Notes under the pieces: generated by a model
Database searches by the model: none
Told to the model about the DNA's origin: nothing
Seen by the model: the letters and a program-made list of their open reading frames with translations, nothing else
Program-made: the position numbers and the translations under genes
Shown here: positions 33,665-45,330 of the stretch, in pieces
Position numbering within the stretch: position 1 is the stretch's first letter
How the letters are laid out: every line of letters starts with the position of its first letter
Origin: Orobanche coerulescens
Taxonomy: Eukaryota > Streptophyta > Magnoliopsida > Lamiales > Orobanchaceae
Reading direction: 5' to 3'
Length of the DNA stretch: 64,000 nt
NCBI GenBank assembly: GCA_033398695.1
Contig: CM065804.1
Coordinates: 123,499,501 to 123,563,500 of the forward strand

Positions 33665-34812
33665 AGAACAACTTTATGGGAAGTTTTCCAAATGTGAGTT
33701 CTGGATGTCCGAAGTAACGTTTCTCGGACACGTAATTTCTTCAGATGGAGTTCGTGTCGATCCTCAGAAGACGGAGGCTATCCGAGATTGGTTACCTCCG
33801 AAGAATGTTAAGGAAATCCGTAGTTTTCTTGGATTTGCGGGTTATTATCGGCGATTTGTGGAGGGATTTTCTAAAATCGCTCAACCTTTGACGAGCCTTT
33901 TACGGAAGGATAAGAAATACACGTGGTCCGACGCGTGTCAGCGGAGTTTTGAGGAACTCAAGAGCCGGTTAATGTCAGCACTTGTACTTTCCTTGCCGCA
34001 GGGGATGGAAGGATTTGTGGTTTATAGTGATGCGTCCGGACAGGGTCTCGGATGTGTGCTCATGCAGAATGGAAAGGTTATTGCCTATGCTTCACGGCAA
34101 TTGAGACCTTACGAGGTTAATTATCCGACACACGACCTGGAGCTAGCAGCCGTGGTGTTCGCTTTGAAGATTTGGCGTCATTATCTTTATGGCGTTACCT
34201 GTCAGATATTCACCGATCATAAGAGTTTGAAGTATATATTTACTCAGAAGGAGTTAAATATGCGACAGAGGCGGTGGTTAGAACTAATCAAAGATTATGA
34301 TATTGAGATCCTTTACCACCCGGGCAAGGCGAACGTTGTCGCCGACGCCTTGAGTCGTAAGTCCGTTCAGAGCGATGCTTGCTCGTTTAATTCGAAGGAG
34401 CTTGGCGGGAATTCCTTAGACCCGAGATCGAGTCCAGCTTCAGCGAGTTCGAGACGACTTTGTATGTTAGAGATTTCATCGTCACTCGAGGAGGCAATCC
34501 GAGAGAATCACAGTTCAGACCCTTCATTATTGCGCATCCGTGAGGATATGGCTCAGGGGAAAGCCCCTGGATTTGTGGTCCACGAGGATGGACTTTTGAG
34601 GTTTAGGAATCGGTTGTGCGTACCGGCGAATGACGAGTTGAAAAACTCGATTTTGAGAGAAGCTCATGCTACCCCTTATTCTGTTCATCCGGGGTCTAGC
34701 AAGATGTACAAGGACTTGAAACAAAATTACTGGTGGAGTAATATGAAGCGAGAAGTCGCAGAATTTGTTTCGAGATGCTTAACCTGTCAACAAGTTAAGA
34801 TTGAACATCGGC
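33665..34812 (+). pseudogene. Element C RT thumb, RNase H and integrase zinc domain
   Basis: Shows [15 protein letters not shown] (end of RT), the RNase H core ([56 protein letters not shown]) with all expected acidic residues, and then the integrase HHCC region ([19 protein letters not shown] and [11 protein letters not shown]). Near 34812 an extra T in a GGGTATACTG context shifts the frame away from the integrase core. Confidence 0.9.
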
Positions 34813-35913
34813 CAAGTGGGTATACTGAAACCTCTTCCTATTCCCGAATGGAAGTGGGAAGACATTTCTATGGATTTCATCACGAGTTTGCCGACGAGTC
34901 GTCGTGGCATGAATACGATCTGGGTGATCGTGGACCGCTTAACCAAATCAGCTCATTTCCTTGAGATCAAGGATACGTGGGGTCCCGAGAGACTTGCCCA
35001 GATTTTCATCAAAGAGATAGTGAGACTTCACGGTACTCCTAAAAGTATCGTTTCCGATCGTGACGGACGGTTTGTGTCTCATTTTTGGAAATCAGTTCAT
35101 CGTGCTATGGGAACTCAGCTTAATCTCAGTACCGCCTTTCATCCTCAGTCCGACGGGCAATCAGAGAGGACAATTCAGACGTTAGAGGACATGTTGAGGG
35201 CATGCGTCCTCGATTGGAAAGACGATTGGGAAGCCCAACTACCATTGATCGAGTTCACGTATAATAATAGTTGGCATGCTTCGATTAAGATGGCACCTTA
35301 CGAGGCCTTGTATGGTCGTCGTTGTCGATCTCCGTTGTGTTGGGACGACTTATCAGAATCAATCGGCACCGAGCCCGATATGCTTATAGCCGCCCGTGAG
35401 AAGGTAACTTTGATCAGGAGTCGTTTGTTGACCGCTCAGAGTCAACAGAAATCATATGCAGATAACCGTCGTCGACCATTAGAGTTCGAGGCTGGTGACC
35501 ATGTGTTGGTCAAGGTATCCCCGAGTCGTGGTATCTTCCGTTTCGGGAAGAGGGGAAAGTTGAGTCCGAGATTCATTGGACCGTTTGAGATTTTGGATCG
35601 AGTAGGTGAGTTAGCTTACCGATTGGCTTTACCTCCGGCGTTGAGCCGAATTCATAATGTGTTTCACGTCTCTCAGTTGCGGAAGTATGTTGCCGACCCG
35701 AGTCACATACTTCAGTTCGATGAAATCGAGATCGCCGACGATCATTCATATGAGGAGAGTCCTATGCGAGTTTTAGAACGGCGAATCAAACAGTTGAGGA
35801 ATAAGATGATTCCTTTGGTTAAAATTCAGTGGTCTAGACACGGAGTCGAAGAGGCTACTTGGGAAACCGAGGATAGTATGCGGGAGAGTTATCCCGAGTT
35901 GTTTGACCCTTAG
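34813..35913 (+). pseudogene. Element C integrase core and chromodomain
   Basis: One long open frame. It contains [18 protein letters not shown], the catalytic triad in [24 protein letters not shown] and SERTIQTLEDMLRAC, the GPY/F-like part (RFIGPFEILDRVGELAYRL, NVFHVSQLRKYV) and a C-terminal chromodomain-like end (LVKIQWSRHG, EATWETEDSM, YPELF). The piece is internally intact and is out of frame with the preceding zinc domain. The domain order is typical of Tekay/Del-type chromoviruses. Confidence 0.92.
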
Positions 35914-35947
35914 TTTCGGGGACGAAACTCTTTTAATGGGGGGTGTA
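35912..35947 (+). other. Element C pre-PPT inverted repeat and polypurine tract
   Basis: AGTTTCG-GGGA-CGAAACT (35912-35929) overlaps the stop codon of pol, and AATGGGGGGTGTA immediately precedes the 3' LTR. Confidence 0.8.
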
Positions 35948-36175
35948 TGTAATACCCGGTTGTAATTCAGTTATTATCATTCAGTATTTATCATTCAGTA
36001 ATTGTCATTCAGTAATTTCACTCATTAATGATCATTTGTCACTCATATTCAATCATGGTATTCATCATTCAGAGTAATTGTATCGTGTATCAATCGTCAT
36101 TCATCACTAATCTAATTGGAGTGTCGTGCCGTGTTTATCATCATCGTCATTTCATTGTGGACTGTGCGTGAGGAG

Positions 36176-36740
36176 TAGCGCACGCTATGTACTCTTTTTA
36201 GCGCACGCTAATTGAGTATAGGTAGCGCACGCTACCACTCAGCATTAGCGCACGCTAAGGTTACCCTGGCTGCAGTCCAGAAGGTACTGGACTGCAGGTG
36301 AGTTATAAGTAGCGCACGCTACGAATGGTAAGTAGCGCGCGCTAGTGGGTTGTAGTAGCGCACGCTAATAATTGCTGTAGCGCGCGCTAAGGACGGATCA
36401 GGTTGAGTCCAGTGGCTCTTTGGACCTCTGGATTAATCCATAGCGCACGCTATGAGTTGTTTTTAGCGTACGCAATCGATATTATAGCGCACGCTAAATA
36501 TTGGTTGTAGCGCACGCTACCGAGGTCAGATCAGAGGACAGACGGTTTCTGGATTCCAGTACTGGGCATCTAATAATTCGTTAGCGCACGCTAACCATGG
36601 GTATTAACGCACGCTAATGGTATGGTTGTAGCGCACGCTACAAAAGGTACGTAGCGCGCGCTACCGTTTTCGGACAGTGGGTACTGGACTACCCAAATTA
36701 CCCGTTAGAGCATGCTACGCACAAGGGCTAGCGCACGCTA
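36176..36740 (+). promoter_or_regulatory. TAGCGCRCGCTA palindrome cluster, element C U3
   Basis: About 18 copies of TAGCGCACGCTA or TAGCGCGCGCTA, a few degenerate, at irregular 20-60 bp spacing in 565 bp, ending 13 bp before the TATA box. In roughly half of the copies the next outer bases also pair, with varying identity: GTAGCGCACGCTAC, ATAGCGCACGCTAT, GTTAGCGCACGCTAAC. It is dense in CpG. A role as repeated binding sites or methylation target is inference. Confidence 0.75.
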
Positions 36741-36752
36741 ACCTGGAGTGAC

Positions 36753-36760
36753 TATATATT
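36753..36760 (+). promoter_or_regulatory. TATA box, element C 3' LTR
   Basis: TATATATT in GGAGTGACTATATATTGG, followed by a pyrimidine-rich leader (TTCTCTTTCTCTCGTCGG). Transcription would start near 36783-36787. The 5' LTR lacks this box. Confidence 0.65.
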
Positions 36761-38413
36761 GGACAGTCTAAACCAGATTTCGTCATTTGTCATCTATTCT
36801 CTTTCTCTCGTCGGTTCTAGGCGATTTGGGCGATTTAGAGAGTATTCTTCAAGGTGTAATCATCAATCATTATCTTCAAGTCTTTGAGTTGGATTAATCA
36901 TCACTTCATCATCTCCAAAACATCAAATCAAAGGTATTAATCTCTTGGATCTAGAATTTCGGATTTTTAGGTTTTTCCTTCCGATTTCTTCGTGTAAGCT
37001 TGGATTGTTGTTGGAATACATTAGATATGGACTATCTACCTTGGATAAATGTATTCCTACGGATTTAATGGCTATTTTCGGAATTATTTCAAGAACCCTT
37101 AGGGTTGACTTCGGTTAATTTGGGGATTTTCCGATTGTTGTTGTCGTAAACTTGAATTGTGGATTTCTATGAGATTATTGATGTCATTGGAAGTGTTTTG
37201 ATGGTTTGTAATACTCATTTTGGTGTTGGTTTCGACATATTCGGGATTGGATATTTTCGAAGTTGTGTGGTTGGTTACGTATTCGTTAGAATGCCCCTAT
37301 GAGTTTGATTATCATTGTTTCGACCTTTGGGTTAGTCGTGTTTTGTTGCTTGATACGTGTATTGAACGGTTGTTGGTAATTAATGTTATTCAAGGTTGTT
37401 CGAGCGACCGGTATCTCGATTAGGACATTGTTCGTGGAAGGACTTTGTCATCGGTATTGTGTAAGTTGATTCTTACTCGGTTAAAAGGATATTCATTCCT
37501 TTTGTTGTTGATCATTCATAATCATAACTCATTCATCATTGTATTAATCATATTGAGACTTGTAATTGTCGAATAATCACTTCATTAGCGAGGAACGGCG
37601 GTTCCAATTATTTCATTGAAACTATCAATCACTTTATTACCACTTTCATATCGGTGAGTCATTCTTTACTTTGTCAGATTATTATTATTCATTGATATTC
37701 ATTTTGGTCATTCTCGTTCATATGACCTTCTGGGTTCATATTGCGTGGCCGGGTGCGGATGTGTGGAATTTTTAGTCGGGCACATGATGGCCATGTATTG
37801 GGAGTGATACATTGGACTGTGCACACGGTAACGATTACCTCCGTGAGACTAATTAGGTACAAGGACGGGTGTGTCCGGTCATCCGTCTTGTACACTTGCA
37901 CGACACTACGTGCGTACTATGATACTCCTATTCAAAGTAATTCAAAAATAAGGATATTTAATAACTTAAGTTAATTCAAGATTTTGTAATTTAAACCGTT
38001 GAGGATTGTTGTTACGTATGGCGGCCCGTCAGGGATTTTGTTTCCAGGTCACGGCAAGGCAAAGGCACGGGAAGAGCATGCTGATGGCGAGGAGTCCCAG
38101 TGATACTAGTAGGGGGCCCCAGTCATTTTGTTTGTTTCAGTCATTTCAGTTATTCCGTCATTTGTATTTCTCCGCTGCAAATTCCGTTTGAGATGTTTAT
38201 TTGTTCAGGGTGGTGTATTTTATCTCCATATAAAATATACTAGTATTCTGTTTTGTCCTGGTGTATTGTACTTAAACTCCTCATCGGAGTACTTGGTAAT
38301 ATAATGTGGTTCGGTACTACAATTATATTATTTAATTCATCATTTTCGTTGCCTGGTGGGTCCCAGTCGGGGATTCACGGCACTGTAATATCCGCCTAGT
38401 TTGGGGTGTTACA

Positions 38414-41400
38414 ATGGATGAGAATTGAGGTGGCCCATTTTTTGGATATTTTTTCATAATTTATCCCTATGGATTTATAAGATTGAATATGCGTTTATTT
38501 GGGGTCATCTGGAGCCGAATCGGAGTTGATACGACTGGAACTCGTTTTTGGGATAATTCTCATAGGGAGTAGTACACGGGTTATGGAGGAAAATCGAGGC
38601 GGCCCGTTTTTTGGATATTTTTTCATAATTTGTCCCTATGGACTTTTAAAATTGAATACGCGTTTATTTGAGGTCATTCGGAGCCGAACTGGAGCTGATA
38701 CGGCTGGAACTCGATTTTTGGATAATTCACATAGGGACGGGTTATGGAGGAAAATCGAGGTGGCCCTTTTATGGATATTTTTTCATAATTTGTCCCTATG
38801 GATGTATAAACTTGAATACGCATTTATTTGAGGTCATCTGGAGCTGAGCCCGGGCTGATACGGCTGGAACTTGGTTTTTGAAAAATTCTCATAGTGGGTA
38901 GTACACGGGTTGTGGAGGAAAATTGAGACGGCTCGCTTTTTTGATATTTTTCATAATTTGTCCCTATGGATTTATGAAATTGAATACGCATTTATTTGGG
39001 GTCATCCGGAGCCGAATCGGAGCTGATACGGCTAGAACTCGATTTTTAGATAACTCTCATAGGGGTGGGTAGTACACGGGTTATGGAGGAAAATCGAGGC
39101 GGCCCGTTTTTTGGATATTTTTCATAACTTCTCCTTGTGGATTTATAAAATTAAATACGCATTTATTTGGGTTCATCCGGACCCGAATTGGAGCTGATAT
39201 GGCAGGAACTGGATTTTCGGATAATTCTCATAGGGTAGTACACGAGTTATGGAGGAAAATCAAGGTGGCATATTTTTGGATATTTTTTCATAATTTGTCC
39301 CTATGGATTTATAAGATTTAATACGTGTTATTTGAGGTCATCCAGAGCCGAATCAAAGCTGATACGGCTGGAACTCAGTTTTCGGATAATTCTGAAAGAG
39401 GGTACACAGGTTACGGGGGAAAATCGAGGCGGCCCATTTTTTGGCTATTTTTTTCATAATTTCTCTTTGTGGATTTGTAGAATTGAATACGCGTTTATTT
39501 GGGTTTATCCGAACCCGAATTAGAGCTGATATGGGAGGAACCGGTTTTTCGGATAATTCTCATAGGGTAGTACACGAGTTATGGAGAAAAACCGAGGTGG
39601 CCTATTTTTGGATATTTTTTCATAATTTGTCCCTATAGATTTATAAGATTGAATACGTGTTTATTTGAGGTCATCCAAAGCCGAATCAAAGCTTATACAG
39701 CTGAAACTCAGTTTTCGGATAATTCTGATAGAGGGTAGTACACGGGTTTTGGAGGAGAATTGCGGCGGCCCATTTTTTTGGATATTTTTTCATAATTTTT
39801 CCCTATGGATTTATAAGATTGAATACGCGTTTATTTGAGGTCATCCGGAGCCGAATAGGAGCTGATACGACTCGAACTCGGTTTTGGGATAATCCTCATA
39901 GTGGGTAGTACACGGGTTATGGAGGAAAATCGAGGCGGCCTATTTTTTAGATATTGTTTCATAATTTATCCCTATGGATTTATAAAATTGAATACGCTTT
40001 TACTTGAGGTCATCTGGAGCCGAACTGGGCTAATACGGTTGGAACTCGATTTTCGGTTAACTCTCATAGGGACGGGTTATGGAGGAAAATCGAGGCGGCC
40101 CTATTATGGATATTTTTTTTCATAATTTGTCCCTATGGATTTATAAAATTGAATACACGTTTATTTGAGGTCATTGAGAGCCGAGCCGGAGCTGATACGG
40201 TTGGAACTCGGTTTTTAAAAAATTCTCATACGGGGTAGTACACGGGTTATGGAGGAAAATCGCGGCGAAATGTTTTTTTGATATTTTTTCATAATTTGTC
40301 CCTATATATTTATAAAATTGAATACGTGTTTATTTGAGGTCATCCGGAGCCGAACTGGAGCTGATATGGCTGGAACTCGATTTTCGGATAATTCTCATAG
40401 GGACGGGTTACGGAGGAAAATCGAGGCAGCCCTTTTATGGATATTTTTTCATAATTTGTCCCTATGGATGTATAAACTTGAAAGCGCGTTTATTTGAGGT
40501 CATCCGGAGCCTAGCCAGAGCTGATACGGCTGGAACTCGGTTTTTGAAAAATTATCATAGAGGGTAGTACACAGGTTATGGATGAGAATTGAGGTGGCCC
40601 ATTTTTTGGATATTTTTTCATAATTTATCCCTATGGATTTATAAGATTGAATATGCGTTTATTTGGGGTCATCCGGAGCCGAATCGGAGCTGATACGACT
40701 GGAACTCGTTTTTGGGATAATTCTCATAGGGTAGTACATGGGTTATGGAGGAAAATCGAGGCGGCCCATATTTTGGATATTTTTTCATAATTTGTCCCTA
40801 TGGACTTATAAAATTGAATACGCGTTTATTTGAGGTCATCCAGAGCCGAACTGGAGCTGATACGGCTGGAACTCGATTTTTGGATAATTCACATAGGGAC
40901 GGGTTATGGAGGAAAATCGAGGTGGCCCTTTTATGGATATTTTTTCATAATTTGTCCCTATGGATGTATAAACTTGAATACGCATTTATTTGAGGTCATC
41001 CGGAGCTCAGCCGGGGCTGATACGGCTGGAACTTGGTTTTTGAAAAATTCTCATAGTGGGTAGTACACGGGTTGTGGAGGAAAATTGAGACGGCTCGCTT
41101 TTTGGATATTTTTCATAAATTGTCCCTATGGATTTATGAAATTGAATACGCATTTATTTGGGGTCATCCGGAGCTGAATCGGAGCTGATACGGCTAGAAC
41201 TCGATTTTTAGATAACTCTCATATGGGCGGGTAGTACATGGGTTATGGAGGAAAATCGAGGCAGCCCGTTTTTTGGATATTTTTCATAATTTCTTCTTAT
41301 GGATTTATAAAATTGAATACGCGTTTATTTGGGTTCATTCGGACCCGAATTGGAGCTGATATGGCAGGAACTGGATTTTCGGATAATTCTCATAGGGTAG

Positions 41401-41544
41401 TACACGAGTTATGGAGGAAAATTGAGGTGGCATATTTTTGGATATTTTTTCATAATTTGTCCCTATGGATTTATAAGATTGAATACGTGTTATTTGAGGT
41501 CATCCGAAACAGAATCAAAGCTGATACGGCTGGAACTCAGTTTT
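38414..41544 (+). repeat. Satellite array S4
   Basis: About 19 monomers, opening in a variant monomer (ATGGATGAGAATTGAGG) that also occurs near 877, 40580 and 51526. Similar blocks recur at about 2162 bp (38583 and 40745). A ~1658 bp offset links 40334 to 51280 when element D is removed. Confidence 0.93.
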
Positions 41545-42096
41545 TGTAACACTCCAATTCACAAATGGGACATTACCCGCCGTAGAACCCTCGTGAGGTC
41601 TACCAGGCTAACACATGACACATAAACCACAATGTAATTCCAAATGATGCACTCAAAAAGTAAGTAAGGCCATGGCCTCGGCCAAAACAATTTTAACGGA
41701 GTACATGAACATAAGATAACTACCAATTCGTTACCCACGCAGGGGACTTAAACCAAGTTTAAAAGTAGACAGTCTAACTCCAGTACTCGACAAATGCAAT
41801 GACAAAACATATAAATACAGACTCGAGCCACATCATCAAGCCAGCCCATCCTTTGCGTGCCTGTCCCGTGCCTGCTCCTCAGCTCTCCCGGTACCTGAAA
41901 TGCATAAGACGCATTTCCCCCATTTAAGGGATTAGCATTCGAATAGCTAGTGCAAGTACACAATTACACAACATTATATACAAGTACGAATTTTACACAA
42001 TCACCTCATTCAGAAATCATTTGCCATAAATATTCCGGAATACTACATTGGCAATCAAATCAGTTTCAATCATCACGATATCACATAGTCACAACT

Positions 42097-42318
42097 GGTA
42101 TCCCATGGCCATACCCCTTAGTATCGACCCCCAGACATCCCGTCGAACACTCCGGGTGGGATACCACTTCCGCGGCCGTACCCCTTAGTATCGACCCCCA
42201 GACATCCCGTCGGACACTACGGGTGGAAGTTCAACCACACACGCACCCAAGTCTACTTCCACGGTCGTACCCCTTAGTATCGACCCCCAAACATCCCGTC
42301 GGACACTCTGGGTGGAAG
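42097..42318. repeat. Tandem array in element D left LTR, ~3 copies
   Basis: The unit contains GGCCGTACCCCTTAGTATCG, ACCCCCAGACATCCCGTCG and CTCCGGGTGG, about 70-90 bp. The partner array is at 49233-49455, with homologues in X and E. Confidence 0.88.
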
Positions 42319-42935
42319 GAACACAACTCACGCACTCGAAAATCATAATTCATCAATCATTTCGAAAACACAACGTACATAACGAAATGTAATACATGTA
42401 CTTGCCTTGGATAATACGACGCGAAGGAAACGACGAAGGAATAGGTTTCGGTCCGAACAATCCTCTCAATTCCGACCCTAACAAAATAATGATATACAAC
42501 CAATCTCAACATCATGAATATGAAGAAATTCATCCTAGTTCTACCCGTTGGGACAATTCATCGAACAACACGAGTGCATATGGATTTGAAGTCGGTCAAC
42601 GGTGTAATAATGGGATTTCATCCCATCCAATAACAAGGGAATCAAGGATCACGAGTAAACTATCGAAATCTAACAACAACTTCGGTTAAATCGGATTAAA
42701 AAGCAAGATCACCACCAAACCCTCCCCAAATTCATACTAGGGCTATAGGAGATCTTACCTTGAATCAAAGCCGAACAATAGATGATTTGGTGTTGTGGTG
42801 ATGGTATGATGCTAAGTTATACTTCCCAAACGGTGTTTGGATGAAAAATCTGATGAACCCTCGCCTTGGAAAATCGCCCCGACGTGAAGAAGAGAAGAGG
42901 AAAGAGAAAGTGAGTGAATTTCGCTGAAAAAAACG

Positions 42936-42943
42936 CAGTTATA
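42936..42943 (-). promoter_or_regulatory. Putative TATA box, element D LTR
   Basis: The minus strand reads CTATAACTG just downstream of the palindrome cluster. The other LTR reads CTATAATCTG at about 50028-50036. Confidence 0.45.
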
Positions 42944-42954
42944 GGTTGACTGCT

Positions 42955-43280
42955 CTGTGTGCCGCGGCCCAGCCGAAGTGTGCCGCGGCACAGGGCCAAA
43001 AATTGTGCCCAGTGATCGGCAGACCGCTCTGTGTGCCGCGGCCCAACCGAAGTGTGCCGCGGCAGTGACTCGGCATTGTGCCGCGGCCTTGCCGGCATGT
43101 GCCGCGGCACAAGATACAGAAGGTTTGGCCGATAAGTGCAACACGAGTGTGCCGCGGCCCGGACGAGTGTGCCATGGCAGTGACTCGGCAGTGTGCCGCG
43201 GCACACGGTACAGACTGCTCGGCCAGAAACTGGACAATGTGTGTGCCGCGGCGCACAATCCTTGTGCCGCGGCCCACACC
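42955..43280 (-). promoter_or_regulatory. GTGCCGCGGCAC palindrome cluster, element D left LTR
   Basis: About 11 copies of TGTGCCGCGGC, several as the full palindrome GTGCCGCGGCAC, immediately upstream (minus direction) of the TATA-like box. It produces overlapping Ala/Pro-rich open frames on both strands, which I regard as spurious. The right LTR counterpart (about 50045-50320) is shorter and altered at many points. Confidence 0.65.
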
Positions 43281-43771
43281 CCCCTTGGGTCCCAAAATGA
43301 TGAAAAATGATCCGGGAAGAGAATAAAAGCAATAGGAATCGATATTTGGGCAACAATAACACGAAATGGAAGTACGGAAACCCCAAAACGATCCGAGGTA
43401 CACAACCAAAATCGAACAAGGAACAAATTCCCTAAACTTCTAGGAAATTACAAAAATGGCCCAAACATCCGAAAATCACGATACAACGTCGGATTAACAA
43501 TCCGAAACTCACAACATGCTCTACTAAACCACACGGACTCATGGAAATAGAAAAATGACAAAATTGAACGAGTTTAACGAGAGTCGAATACACATGCGAT
43601 AAAATATAACTCAAGATGAAATTACGTAAAAACATCATCGAGACTCATTCCAACGGAGAAACTCCAAGAACTAAATAGATTCAGAATTCCAAAACAGTGC
43701 CAAGCAAGTTGTCCGAAACGAATATACACCGAAAATAGAAATTACCAAAAATAGAAAACACAGATATTACA

Positions 43772-43808
43772 TTATCTCCCCCTAAAAATAAGTTTCGTCC
43801 CGAAACTT
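43772..43808 (-). other. Element D polypurine tract and pre-PPT inverted repeat
   Basis: The minus strand reads TTTTTAGGGGGAGATAA beside the LTR. AAGTTTCG-GGA-CGAAACTT at 43790-43808 is an 8 bp perfect stem overlapping the pol stop codon. Confidence 0.8.
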
Positions 43809-45330
43809 ACAACACGAATAACTCGGGGTATCTCAATCTCATACTCTCTTCCGTCTCCCACGTGGCTTTCTCGGACCCATGCCTCGACCATTGCACTTTA
43901 ACCAAAGGAATGGTTTTGTGCCTGAGTTGCTTCACCCGACGCTCTAAGATCTGAATCGGCCTCTCCTCGAAGGTAATGTCGGACCCCAACTCGATCTCTC
44001 CAAAATCAATAATATGACTAGGGTCCGGTACGTACTTCCTAAGCTGGGAAACATGAAATACGTTATGCATGTGGCTCAGGGACGGCGGCAAACCTAACCG
44101 ATATGCAAGCTCTCCAACTCTCTCTAGAATCTCGAACGGCCCAATAAATCTCGAACTAAGTTTACCCTTCCGACCGAAGCGGTAAACTCCCCCTATCGGA
44201 GACACCTTAAGTAACACATGGTCTCCCACCTCAAACTCCAACGGTCGGCGATGTGTATCGACATAAGACTTCTGCTGGCTCTGGGCTGTCGCCAATCTAT
44301 CGCGAATCAGGGCAATCTTCTCTCTCGACTCAACTACCATATCGGGCTCGGTACCAATCAGCTCGGACGCATCATCCCAACACAACGGCGATCTGCACCT
44401 CCTCCCATACAATGCATCGAATGGTGCCATTTTGATCGAGGCATGCCAACTATTGTTGTACGTGAACTCGATCAACGGCAAGTGCGACTCCCAATCATCC
44501 TTCCAATCTAAGGCACAGGCTCTCAACATGTCCTCCAACATCTGGATCGTCCGTTCTGACTGTCCGTCAGTCTGAGGATGGTAAGACGTACTGAGTCTCA
44601 ACTCGGTTCCCAGAGCTCGATGAACCGCCTGCCAAAAATGTGATACAAACCGGCCATCTCGATCTGAAACAATACTCCTAGGAGTCCCATGCAATCTCAC
44701 GATCTCTGCAATAAACACTCTCGCCAGCCTCTCCGGTCCCCAAGTGTCCTTGATACCCAGGAAATGAGCTGATTTGGTTAGTCGATCAACAATAACCCAA
44801 ATCATGTTCATTCCAGTCCGAGTTCTAGGCATCCCGGTAATGAAATCCATAGAGATGTCTTTCCATTTCCATTCCGGGATGGGAAGTGGTCGTAGCAACC
44901 CCGCGGGCCGCTGATGCTCAATCTTACCCTGCTGACAGGTCAAACACTTCGCCACAAACTCGCTAACGTCCGATTTCAAATTACTCCATCAATAGTTACT
45001 CTTCACATCCTTGTACATTTTGCTCGTACCAGGATGTATGGAATAAGGCGTAGTATGAGCCTCACTCAAAATCTTCTGTCTCAACTCAAAGTCATTCGGT
45101 ACACATAATCTGCCGTGAAATCTCAGAACGCCATCATCCTGAACCACAAATCCAGGGGCTTTCCCCTTCCTCACATCCTCCCTCAGCTGGACTAAAAACG
45201 GATCATCATACTGTTTCGCCTTGATATCATCAGTCAAGGACGAAGTGATCTCCAACATACATAACTGACCCTGAACTCTCTGAACCCAAACCTCGATATT
45301 CTGACAGATAAAATATCCCTGGATCCTACT
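43807..45330 (-). pseudogene. Element D integrase and chromodomain
   Basis: Continues the pol frame after a TAG (45331-45333). The N-terminal zinc region (AHTTPYSIHPGTSKMYKD, then CLTCQQGKIEH) is split by a TGA at 44989-44991 where E has TGG (SNYWWSNL), so this is a Trp-to-stop change. The core has [24 protein letters not shown] and SERTIQMLEDMLRAC. The C-terminus has RFIGPFEILERVGELAYRL, NVFHVSQLRKYV and a chromodomain-like end (LVKVQWSRHG, ATWETEESM, YPELFVL). Integrase inserts the cDNA. All catalytic residues are visible despite the stops. Confidence 0.92.

Larger units (their letters stand above)
29085..38413 (+). mobile_element. Element C: Ty3/gypsy chromovirus with truncated 5' LTR
   Basis: Plus-oriented. 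The order is truncated LTR (29085-30734), primer site, gag, PR, RT, RNase H, IN, chromodomain, polypurine tract, full LTR (35948-38413). The right flank is ATGGA (38414-38418). The left flank is fragment X, so no left target duplication survives. The remaining R-U5 parts of the two LTRs are nearly identical, apart from a cluster of differences near 37905-38035. The coding region has a few stops and frameshifts only, so insertion was moderately recent. Confidence 0.9.
35948..38413 (+). repeat. Element C 3' LTR (complete)
   Basis: 2466 bp, TGTAATACCC to GTGTTACA. In order it holds a palindrome cluster (36176-36740), a TATA box (36753-36760), a pyrimidine-rich leader, a possible splice donor (CAAAGGTATT near 36930), and a U5 stem-loop at 38356-38378. 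Confidence 0.93.
41545..43771 (-). repeat. Element D 3' LTR (left)
   Basis: 2227 bp, TGTAACACTC to GATATTACA. Modules: U5 stem-loop 41582-41603, three-copy tandem array 42097-42318, TATA-like box 42936-42943, palindrome cluster 42955-43280. It is 80 bp longer than its partner. The partner lacks ~40 bp after TGCCTT at 49543 and several short pieces of the palindrome cluster. Confidence 0.93.

Noticed and set aside
36176..36740. CRISPR-like array (short repeats with unique spacers)
   Set aside because: The repeats are only 12 bp palindromes at irregular spacing inside a plant LTR, with no cas genes.
42812..43426. Overlapping long Ala/Pro/His-rich open frames on both strands in element D's LTR
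   Set aside because: They arise from the GC-rich GTGCCGCGGCAC repeats, appear in several frames at once, and are not maintained in the partner LTR.
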